From Pseudarthrobacter sp. (GTDB lineage: Bacteria > Actinomycetota > Actinomycetes > Actinomycetales > Micrococcaceae): DNA of 5,263 nt. The DNA lies in the NCBI GenBank assembly GCA_013362385.1, contig JABFWC010000457.1:1-5263 (forward strand). The letters run 5' to 3'. Below the pieces are notes generated by a model. The model worked only from the letters and a program-made list of their open reading frames with translations, searched no databases and was not told the origin of the DNA. Shown piece after piece: positions 1-5,200 of the stretch (the stretch's first letter is position 1; each line of letters opens with the position of its first letter). The position numbers and the translations under genes were made by a program.

Positions 1-252
1 GCCCGGCAGCGCAACGTGGAAGAGGACCTGCCCGCCCCTGGTGATGTCGATGGCGATGGGAAGGCCGCGCTCCTTGCCCAGCTCCACGAGGAGGAGGCCC
101 AGGTTCAGGGCGTCATCCGCGGAAAACCCGGGGAACTGAAGCTCCCGGACCTCCGCCTCGACGCGGGCGATCAGGGCCTGCAGGGAGCCTTCGGGCTGCG
201 TGTCGGGGGAATCCGGATCGAACTCAGTCACATGCTGCGGATTGGCGCTCAT
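1..252 (-). CDS. UPF0303 / heme-degrading-domain (HbpS-like) family protein, N-terminal part
   Basis: Read on the minus strand from ATG at 252-250, an open frame runs off the left edge without a stop. It gives 84 residues beginning MSANPQHVTEFDPDSP. The first 20 or so residues look like a disordered acidic leader. From about residue 48 the sequence DALNLGLLLVELGKERGLP, followed by AIDITRGGQVLFHVALPG, closely resembles the N-terminal core of UPF0303 proteins. These are about 160 residues long and related to the HbpS/GlcG heme-degrading domain. The biochemical role of UPF0303 members is not firmly known, and the heme link is family-level annotation. About half the protein is visible. A GTG at residue 8 is an alternative start. 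The ATG is preferred because a -10-like TAGATT lies 7 bases before it. The gene is divergent from the ykoEDC operon and probably unrelated to it. Confidence 0.8.
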   Translation of the reverse strand, partial: MSANPQHVTEFDPDSPDTQPEGSLQALIARVEAEVRELQFPGFSADDALNLGLLLVELGKERGLPIAIDITRGGQVLFHVALPG

Positions 253-345
253 GCCCCACAATCTACCCCTCGCCAGGTGTAAACTGGACCACGCCCGGAA
301 GGGCTGAAATACACGCCATTTTTCAACAAACACCATCATTTACAA
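253..345. other. Divergent intergenic region
   Basis: This 93-base gap separates the UPF0303 gene from the riboswitch leader and must contain the start of the ykoEDC transcript. The right part is the AT-richest stretch nearby. Weak -10-like hexamers for the plus strand are CATCAT (334-339) and TACAAC (341-346), but neither has a recognisable -35 at normal spacing. I cannot assign the operon promoter with confidence. No repeats, RNA genes or small genes were seen. Confidence 0.5.
260..265 (-). promoter_or_regulatory. Candidate -10 box for the UPF0303 gene
   Basis: On the minus strand TAGATT (265 to 260) is separated from the ATG by 7 bases (259-253), so transcription would begin at or next to the start codon, giving a leaderless mRNA. 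No convincing -35 lies at 16-18 bases. The nearest TTGACA-like hexamer, TTTACA (283-278), is only 12 bases away. A GAGGGG run is too far upstream to act as a ribosome site, and GTGGGG is too close to the ATG. The call rests on the -10 match and spacing only. Confidence 0.35.
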
Positions 346-465
346 CGACAGGGGAGCGCCGCCGTCGGCATCCTGGCCAAGCCGGGAACCGCAGGTGGGC
401 GCTGAGAGTGCGGACCGCCGCAGACCCTCGAACCTGATCCGGTTAGTACCGGCGCAAGGGAGTCG
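346..465 (+). promoter_or_regulatory. TPP riboswitch (THI-box) aptamer
   Basis: The two conserved THI-box cores are both present. The first is GCTGAGAG (401-408). The second runs from ACCTGATCC (432-440) through GGTTAGTACC to GGCGCAAGGGAGT (451-463). A consistent fold can be drawn. P1 pairs CGAC 346-349 with GTCG 462-465. P2 probably involves GGGG 351-354 with CCCT 425-428. P3 pairs GCGCC 356-360 with GGCGC 398-402. An extra arm pairs TGCGG 409-413 with CCGCA 418-422, and P5 pairs CCGG 439-442 with CCGG 449-452 around the TTAGTA loop. The P3 arm is long and may form an inner hairpin (CGGC 366-369 with GCCG 381-384). The aptamer binds thiamine pyrophosphate. Its place directly upstream of ykoE matches known thiamine-transport leaders in actinobacteria. 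Confidence 0.96.
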
Positions 466-480
466 AGTTCTCGAAGTGTC

Positions 481-508
481 CGGCAACGGCAGCAACGCCG
501 CATTGCCG
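481..508 (+). promoter_or_regulatory. Nested GC-rich hairpin in the ykoE leader
   Basis: CGGCAA (481-486) pairs with TTGCCG (503-508). Inside it, CGGC (487-490) pairs with GCCG (497-500), giving a ten-pair stem with a two-base CA bulge and a six-base loop. It lies between the aptamer and the ribosome-site hairpin. It is followed by CGCTTTCCCC rather than a U-tract, so it is not a classical intrinsic terminator. It may act as a spacer, a pause site or a U-less terminator; the sequence does not decide. Confidence 0.6.
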
Positions 509-516
509 CGCTTTCC

Positions 517-535
517 CCTCCTGTTCCTCAGGAGG
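517..535 (+). promoter_or_regulatory. Shine-Dalgarno and its sequestering hairpin (riboswitch expression platform)
   Basis: A consensus ribosome site AGGAGG (530-535) lies five bases before the ykoE ATG. It is fully contained in a perfect seven-pair hairpin: CCTCCTG (517-523) with CAGGAGG (529-535), loop TTCCT. This is the layout expected for a riboswitch that controls translation initiation, as in other TPP switches. The left arm overlaps TCCCCT (514-519), which is complementary to AGGGGA (350-355) inside the aptamer. That offers a mutually exclusive alternative pairing that would expose the ribosome site. Confidence 0.8.
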
Positions 536-540
536 ATCAC

Positions 541-1164
541 ATGAGCACTGCAGCAATCAAGAAGACCACCAGCAAGTCCTGGCGTGTCGTGGACATCGTG
601 GTGGCGGCCCTCGTCGCCATCGCCGGCGGCGTCATTTTCTGGGCATGGGACCAGGCTGCCGCCGCGCTCTCCGCCCCCATGAACGCCGCCTACCCGCCCC
701 TGACCGGCCTGATCGCCGGCGGCTGGATGATCCCCGGCGTCCTGGGAATGCTGATCATCCGCAAGCCCGGGGCCGCACTGTTCTGCGAAACCGTCGCTGC
801 CACCGGCGAGCTGCTGATGGGTTCGCAGTACGGCACGTCCGTCCTGTTCTCCGGCTTCATCCAGGGCCTGGGCGCGGAAATCATCTTCGCCATCTTCGTC
901 TACCGCAAGTTCAACCTGCCCGTGTCACTGCTGGCGGGAGCCGCGGCAGGCTTCTTCTGCGGCCTGAACGATTCGTTTGCGCCGTGGGGCTGGAACATCG
1001 CCTACTCCGGCGCCGACAAGCTTGCCTACATCGTGCTCACCACGGTGTCCGGTGCCATCATCGCCGGGGCGCTGTCCTGGATCGCCACCCGCGGCCTGGC
1101 CCGCACCGGCGTCCTGAGCTCCTTCGCCTCGCGCAAGGCTGCCTCGGAGCCCGTCTTCTCCTGA
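541..1164 (+). CDS. ykoE: ECF transporter S component, thiamine/HMP-binding (YkoE)
   Basis: A 207-residue, strongly hydrophobic protein that I recognise as YkoE, the membrane substrate-binding (S) subunit of the YkoEDC energy-coupling-factor importer. The family has been linked to thiamine or its hydroxymethylpyrimidine precursor. The upstream TPP riboswitch supports this but cannot tell the two apart. After a basic N-terminus (KKTTSKSWR) there are about six hydrophobic segments, near residues 16-38, 52-73, 77-94, 98-121, 125-143 and 160-182. Characteristic stretches are GGWMIPGVLGMLIIRKPGAA (60-79), the acidic site ETVAATGELLMGSQYG (83-98) and GLNDSFAPWGW (141-151). Length is normal for the family. 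The ATG has a consensus ribosome site at ideal spacing, masked by the leader hairpin. The stop (1162-1164) overlaps the ykoD ATG by one base, implying coupled translation. Confidence 0.93.
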   Translation: MSTAAIKKTTSKSWRVVDIVVAALVAIAGGVIFWAWDQAAAALSAPMNAAYPPLTGLIAGGWMIPGVLGMLIIRKPGAALFCETVAATGELLMGSQYGTSVLFSGFIQGLGAEIIFAIFVYRKFNLPVSLLAGAAAGFFCGLNDSFAPWGWNIAYSGADKLAYIVLTTVSGAIIAGALSWIATRGLARTGVLSSFASRKAASEPVFS

Positions 1165-2714
1165 TGCCCGCAGCTTCAGAGGACCCCGCGGCTCCCGCCC
1201 GGCCTGCCGCCGTCACGGCGCGCGGCTGGGGCTGGCGGCACGCCGGAAGGGCCAAACCCGCGGTCAATGCCCTCGACCTTGACATCAGCCCGGGGGAGCG
1301 GGTGCTGCTGCTGGGCCCCTCGGGCGCCGGAAAGTCGACGCTCCTGCACGCCCTCGCGGGGGTGCTCGGGGACGTGAACGACGACGGCGAGGCCGGCGAC
1401 GCTGACGAGTCGGGTTCGCTGCTGGTCGACGGGGCCTCTCCGCGCGCCGGGCGGGGCCGCGCCGGCCTGATGCAGCAGGACCCGGAGACGCAGGTGGTCC
1501 TTTCCCGGGTTGGTGACGACGTAGCGTTCGGCGCCGAAAACCTTGCGGTGCCCCGGGACGCCATCTGGGCGCGCGTACACGAGGCGCTGGCCGACGTCGG
1601 GCTGGCCCACCTGCCGCTGGACCACCCGACGTCGGCCCTGTCCGGCGGGCAGAAGCAGCGACTTGCGCTGGCCGGCATCCTCGCCATGCGCCCCGGGCTG
1701 CTCCTGCTGGACGAGCCCACCGCCAACCTGGACCCGGACGGCGTGCTGGAAGTCCGGGACGCCGTCGCACGCTGCCTGGACAAAACCGGGGCCACCTTGG
1801 TGGTCGTGGAGCACCGGGTGTCCGTGTGGAAGGACGTCGTGGACCGGATCGTTGTCCTGCAGCCCGGCTCCGCCACGGACGGTGCCGTGCTCCTGGACGG
1901 ACCGCCCGACCGTGTGCTGGCAGAGGCCCGGACCATGCTCGCCGCGGCGGGGGTCTGGGTGCCTGGCTACGTTCCCGCGACCCGCAGCCGGGCGGCGGTC
2001 CCGGCCGCCGGAACCGGCAATCTCCTGCTCGCCGCCGAGCAGCTCGCCGTGTCCCGCCAGCGACCGGCCCGCAGCGGCTTCCGGAAGATACCGCCGGTCC
2101 CGGTCCAGGAAGGCCTCACCGCGCAGGTCAGGGCAGGGCAGGCGCTGGCGGTCACCGGTCCCAACGGCGCAGGGAAATCGACCTTCGCGCTGACGCTCGC
2201 TGGCCTGCTGGAGCCCGTGGCGGGCAAGGTGTCCGCCGCGCTGGACCTCAGCCGCGGCGCGGGCATCGACCCCTACAAGTGGAAGGCCCAACAGCTGATT
2301 TCGCGGGTGGGCACGGTTTTCCAGGAGCCGGAGCACCAGTTCGTGACGGGCAAGGTGCTGGACGAACTGCGCTTCGGTCCACGGCACCTGGGCCACGGCG
2401 CGGAACGCGTCGACGAGCTGCTGGAGCGGCTCCGGCTCACGGCACTGGTCGATGCCAACCCCTATACGCTTTCCGGCGGCGAAAAGCGGCGGCTGTCCGT
2501 AGCCACCGTTCTTGCCGCCAGTCCGCAGGTCCTGGTGCTGGATGAGCCGACGTTCGGCCAGGATGCCAACACGTGGGCGGAACTGGCGTCGTTCCTGTCC
2601 GAGCTCCTCGATGCCGGTACCGCCGTGGTCTCCGTGACGCACGACGCCGAATTCACCGCCGCCCTGGGCGGGTCCGAGCTGCGGATGGCCGCGGCGGAAA
2701 CCGTGGCGCCATGA
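1164..2714 (+). CDS. ykoD: ECF transporter fused double ATPase (YkoD, EcfA-EcfA)
   Basis: A 516-residue cytoplasmic protein with two complete ABC ATPase domains that power the importer. Domain 1 has Walker A GPSGAGKST (51-59), Q-loop QQDPETQVV (104-112), signature LSGGQKQR (159-166), Walker B LLLLDEPT (179-186) and switch His in VVVEHR. Domain 2 has Walker A GPNGAGKST (332-340), Q-loop FQEPEHQF (386-393), signature LSGGEKRR (436-443), Walker B VLVLDEPT (456-463) and switch His in SVTHD. Both sites look competent. The frame is open far upstream through ykoE, but the ATG at 1164 is chosen because it overlaps the ykoE stop (TGATG) and fits family length. There is no strong ribosome site, so translation is probably coupled. 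An acidic stretch (about 70-82) follows the first Walker A helix. The fused double ATPase is typical of YkoD-type dedicated ECF systems. Confidence 0.94.
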   Translation: MPAASEDPAAPARPAAVTARGWGWRHAGRAKPAVNALDLDISPGERVLLLGPSGAGKSTLLHALAGVLGDVNDDGEAGDADESGSLLVDGASPRAGRGRAGLMQQDPETQVVLSRVGDDVAFGAENLAVPRDAIWARVHEALADVGLAHLPLDHPTSALSGGQKQRLALAGILAMRPGLLLLDEPTANLDPDGVLEVRDAVARCLDKTGATLVVVEHRVSVWKDVVDRIVVLQPGSATDGAVLLDGPPDRVLAEARTMLAAAGVWVPGYVPATRSRAAVPAAGTGNLLLAAEQLAVSRQRPARSGFRKIPPVPVQEGLTAQVRAGQALAVTGPNGAGKSTFALTLAGLLEPVAGKVSAALDLSRGAGIDPYKWKAQQLISRVGTVFQEPEHQFVTGKVLDELRFGPRHLGHGAERVDELLERLRLTALVDANPYTLSGGEKRRLSVATVLAASPQVLVLDEPTFGQDANTWAELASFLSELLDAGTAVVSVTHDAEFTAALGGSELRMAAAETVAP

Positions 2715-3511
2715 GGCAGCAACTCACCCTGCGCGGCAACCACGCACTCCTGACCCGGGCCAACCCGCTGAGCAAGTTCGCCGCCGTCGTGCTCATCACG
2801 GCTGTCCTCGCGCTTTCCATCGACTGGGTTTCCGCCTCGGTGGCCCTGGCGTTCGAGGTGCTCTTCTTTCCGCTTGCCGGCCTGACGCCGTCCCTGCTGT
2901 GGCAGCGTGGCTGGCCGCTGATCCTTGCCGCCGCCCTGGGAGGCTGGAGCACCTCCATCCTGGCTCCGGACAGCGGAAGGATCCTGCTCGACGTCGGCAT
3001 CTGGAGCATGAGCGAGGGGTCCCTGCAGCTGGGGATCGGCTTCCTGCTGCGGGGTTTCGCCATCGCGCTTCCCGCTGTGCTGCTCATGAGCTGCACAGAT
3101 CCCACGGACCTTGCCGACGCACTGGCGCAGAAGGCGCGGCTGCCGCACCGCTTCGTCCTGGGCACCCTGGCCGCGATGCGCCTGGTGGGGCTGATGGCGG
3201 AGGAGTGGCAGACCATTGGCATGGCCCGCCGGGCCCGCGGTGTTGGCTCCCGCGGCAACCTGGCCCAGCGCGTCAAGGCGACGCTGGGCCAAAGCTTCGG
3301 GCTCCTCGTGCAGGCGATCCGGCGGGCATCACGGCTGGCCGTGACCATGGAGGCGCGGGGATTCGGGGGAGGGAAGCGGACCTGGGCCCGTGAGTCCACT
3401 TACAGCCTCCTTGATGCCTGGGTGCTCGGCGGGGGCGTCGTTGTGGCCGTGCTTGCCCTGGTGGCGGCCGTGTCCGCGGGCACATGGAATATGGTGTGGC
3501 TGGGCAGCTAG
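2711..3511 (+). CDS. ykoC: ECF transporter T component, transmembrane coupling protein (YkoC, EcfT family)
   Basis: A 266-residue membrane protein of the EcfT/CbiQ family that joins the YkoD ATPases to the YkoE substrate subunit. The N-terminal family signature is seen as NPLSKFAAVV (18-27). Hydrophobic segments lie near 22-40, 42-60, 67-87, 104-126 and 236-257. The two Ala-Arg-Gly motifs that dock on the ATPases are both present: RRARGVGSRG (173-182, ARG at 175-177) and MEARGFGGG (213-221, ARG at 215-217). The ATG is placed at 2711, where ATGA overlaps the ykoD stop by four bases. A longer in-frame reading to 2573 would run inside ykoD and lacks family similarity. It is the last gene of the operon. 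No clear intrinsic terminator follows. Confidence 0.92.
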   Translation: MRQQLTLRGNHALLTRANPLSKFAAVVLITAVLALSIDWVSASVALAFEVLFFPLAGLTPSLLWQRGWPLILAAALGGWSTSILAPDSGRILLDVGIWSMSEGSLQLGIGFLLRGFAIALPAVLLMSCTDPTDLADALAQKARLPHRFVLGTLAAMRLVGLMAEEWQTIGMARRARGVGSRGNLAQRVKATLGQSFGLLVQAIRRASRLAVTMEARGFGGGKRTWARESTYSLLDAWVLGGGVVVAVLALVAAVSAGTWNMVWLGS

Positions 3512-3560
3512 TTGTGTTGTTTATCGCACATCGCGGGTAGGACCTGGGTTTCTGTTGCAA

Positions 3561-3587
3561 CTCGATAACGTCTGACGCCTCGATAAC
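3561..3587 (+). repeat. Two 9-bp direct repeats CTCGATAAC in the HTH-MurA promoter
   Basis: CTCGATAAC occurs exactly at 3561-3569 and 3579-3587, 18 bp start to start (about 1.7 helical turns). The reverse complement of its core, TTATCG, occurs again at 3521-3526. The second copy lies between the candidate -35 and -10. The arrangement looks like operator half-sites for a DNA-binding protein. The adjacent gene encodes an XRE-type helix-turn-helix, so autoregulation is the simplest inference. Confidence 0.5.
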
Positions 3588-3603
3588 TCACAAATGATAT
3601 ATT
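3572..3603 (+). promoter_or_regulatory. Candidate promoter of the HTH-MurA gene
   Basis: A -10-like element TATATT (3598-3603), or GATATA (3596-3601), lies 6-8 bases before the ATG at 3610. CTGACG (3572-3577) matches TTGACA at four of six positions and sits 18 bp before GATATA. Transcription would start at or within a couple of bases of the ATG. There is no Shine-Dalgarno sequence in TTTGGGCT just upstream, consistent with a leaderless message, which is common in actinobacteria. Confidence 0.5.
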
Positions 3604-3605
3604 TG
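3591..3605. repeat. Small inverted repeat over the -10 region
   Basis: CAAAT (3591-3595) and ATTTG (3601-3605) are perfect inverted copies separated by GATAT. The palindrome covers the proposed -10 box and ends four bases before the ATG at 3610. It could be an operator, but five-base arms in AT-rich promoter DNA can arise by chance. Confidence 0.4.
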
Positions 3606-3609
3606 GGCT

Positions 3610-5133
3610 ATGACTCAGGAGACCGCCGAACACGTTGCCGCCATGCTGAGGGACGCCCGGAACGAAAAGGGCTGGACCCAGGGCCAGCTGGCCGCCGAGC
3701 TTGGCACCAGCCAGAGCGCCGTCGCCAGGATGGAACAGGGCAAGCAGAACCTTAGCCTGAAGATGATCCAGCGGCTGGAAAACATCTTCGAGCGCACCAT
3801 CGTGAACGTTGGCAGGCCGCAGATGACCCACCTGCGCGTGGAGGGCGGACGCACGCTCTCCGGCGCCGTCGACGTCAACAGCAGCAAGAACGCCGGCGTG
3901 GCGCTGCTGTGCGCCAGCTTGATCAACCGCGGCACCACGGTGCTTCGCCGCCTCGCCCGGATCGAGGAGGTCAACCGCATCGTCGAGGTGCTGACCAGCA
4001 TCGGCGTCGAATGCACCTGGCTCAACGACACCGACCTGCGCCTGCGCCGCCCGGCCGTGCTCGACCTGGACGCCATGGACGTTGACGCGGCGCGCCGCAC
4101 CCGCAGCGTCATCATGCTGCTCGGGCCCCTGCTGGACGAATCCAGGGAGTACCGGCTGCCCTACGCCGGAGGCTGCGACCTGGGCACCCGCACCGTGGAG
4201 CCCCACATGCAGGCCCTGCGCCAGTTCGGCCTTTCGGTGGAAGCCAGCGCCGGCTTCTACACCGTCCAGGCGCCCCCCGCTGACACTCGGGACCGGTCCT
4301 TCGTCCTGACCGAACGCGGCGACACGGTCACCGAGAACGCGATCATGGCAGCGGCCCACCGCCCGGGAACAACCGTGATCCGGAACGCCAGCCCCAACTA
4401 CATGGTGCAGGACTTGTGCTTCTACCTGCAGATGCTCGGTGTCAGCATCGAGGGCGTCGGCAGCACAACCCTGAAGATCACAGGCCGCCCGGTGATCGAC
4501 GCCGAGATCGAGTACTTCCCCTCGGAGGACCCGATCGAGGCGATGAGCCTCATTACCGCGGGCATCGTCACCAATTCGGAGGTGACGGTCCGCCGCGTGC
4601 CCATCGAATTCATGGAGATTGAGCTGGCCACCTTGGGCCAGATGGGCCAGCAGCTGGAGGTCTCCGAGGAGTACATGGCCCGCAACGGCCGTACCCGGCT
4701 GGTTGACGTCACCACCAAGCCCTCGGAGCTGAAGGCGCCCGAGGACAAGATCCACCCCATGCCGTTCCCGGGTCTGAACATCGACAACCTGCCGTTCTTC
4801 GCGGTAATCGCCGCGAACGCCAGCGGCCAGACGATGATCCACGACTGGGTGTACGAGAACCGGGCGATCTACCTGACGGAACTGAACAGGCTCGGCGCCC
4901 AGGTGCAGCTGCTGGATCCGCACCGCATCTACGTCAACGGACCCACCAGGTGGCGTGCCGCCGAGGTGGGCTGCCCGCCCGCACTGCGTCCGGCCGCCTG
5001 CCTGCTGCTGGCCATGCTCGCGGCCCGGGGCGTGTCCGAACTGCGGAACATCTACGTGATTGAACGCGGCTACGAGGACCTGGCCGAGCGGCTGAACACC
5101 ATCGGGGCGAAAGTGGAGTACTTCCAGGACTGA
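3610..5133 (+). CDS. XRE helix-turn-helix fused to MurA-like UDP-GlcNAc enolpyruvyl transferase domain
   Basis: A 507-residue two-domain protein. Residues 8-65 form an XRE/Cro-type helix-turn-helix (LRDARNEKGWTQGQLAAELG, then TSQSAVARMEQGKQNLSLKM). Residues 73-507 are a full-length MurA-like fold; E. coli MurA is 419 residues. Aligned by eye, catalytic positions are kept: K93 N94 (K22 N23), R165 (R91), C189 (C115), R194 (R120), D307 (D231), D392 (D305), R418 (R331), R460 (R371) and R486 (R397). Differences are GDT 237-239 for the UDP-contacting SVG 162-164, A458 for D369, and LNIDNL for the FPTDMQ motif. MurA transfers enolpyruvate from PEP to UDP-GlcNAc, the first committed step of peptidoglycan synthesis. 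Whether this one is an enzyme, a sensor-regulator or both cannot be settled, so I give no murA symbol. The start precedes the helix-turn-helix and appears leaderless. Confidence 0.9.
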   Translation: MTQETAEHVAAMLRDARNEKGWTQGQLAAELGTSQSAVARMEQGKQNLSLKMIQRLENIFERTIVNVGRPQMTHLRVEGGRTLSGAVDVNSSKNAGVALLCASLINRGTTVLRRLARIEEVNRIVEVLTSIGVECTWLNDTDLRLRRPAVLDLDAMDVDAARRTRSVIMLLGPLLDESREYRLPYAGGCDLGTRTVEPHMQALRQFGLSVEASAGFYTVQAPPADTRDRSFVLTERGDTVTENAIMAAAHRPGTTVIRNASPNYMVQDLCFYLQMLGVSIEGVGSTTLKITGRPVIDAEIEYFPSEDPIEAMSLITAGIVTNSEVTVRRVPIEFMEIELATLGQMGQQLEVSEEYMARNGRTRLVDVTTKPSELKAPEDKIHPMPFPGLNIDNLPFFAVIAANASGQTMIHDWVYENRAIYLTELNRLGAQVQLLDPHRIYVNGPTRWRAAEVGCPPALRPAACLLLAMLAARGVSELRNIYVIERGYEDLAERLNTIGAKVEYFQD

Positions 5134-5166
5134 CCATTCACGGTTCGTCATGAAGGGCGGGCCGGC

Positions 5167-5194
5167 TTCACTTCCCCCGTTGCTGCCGCAGAAT
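5167..5194 (+). promoter_or_regulatory. Candidate promoter of the carboxylate-amine ligase gene
   Basis: CAGAAT (5189-5194) resembles an actinobacterial -10 and ends six bases before the ATG at 5201. TTCACT (5167-5172) is a four-of-six -35 match with a 16-bp spacer. No Shine-Dalgarno sequence precedes the ATG (GTTCAT), so the message may be leaderless. Both hexamers are imperfect. The 67-base gap before the gene holds nothing else clear. Confidence 0.35.
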
Positions 5195-5200
5195 GTTCAT

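Noticed and set aside
16..282. 88-codon plus-strand open frame at the left edge
   Set aside because: The opposite strand carries a recognisable UPF0303 sequence over the same bases. The plus-strand product resembles nothing known to me.
645..1163. Upstream extension of the ykoD frame through ykoE
   Set aside because: It overlaps ykoE entirely in another frame and is Arg/Pro-rich without domains. The ATG at 1164 gives the normal YkoD length and a coupled start.
1058..2642. Long minus-strand open frames (292 and 488 codons) opposite ykoD
   Set aside because: Composition is low in hydrophobic core and biased to Arg/Ser/Pro or Gly/Gln/His, with no motifs. Both are shadows of ykoD, which has two full sets of ATPase motifs.
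3561..3587. Direct repeats as a CRISPR remnant or mobile-element duplication
   Set aside because: There are only two 9-bp copies with a 9-bp gap and no flanking inverted repeats or transposase. An operator explanation fits better.
3508..5151. 547-codon open frame on the minus strand opposite the whole HTH-MurA gene
   Set aside because: Its sequence is rich in Gln, His, Val and Gly with no recognisable domain. It is the usual antisense shadow of a high-GC gene, while the plus strand has clear family motifs.
5151..5170. TGAAG/CTTCA inverted repeat after the HTH-MurA gene as a terminator
   Set aside because: The stem is only five pairs with a ten-base loop, and it is followed by CTTCCCCC rather than a T-run. 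Too weak to call.
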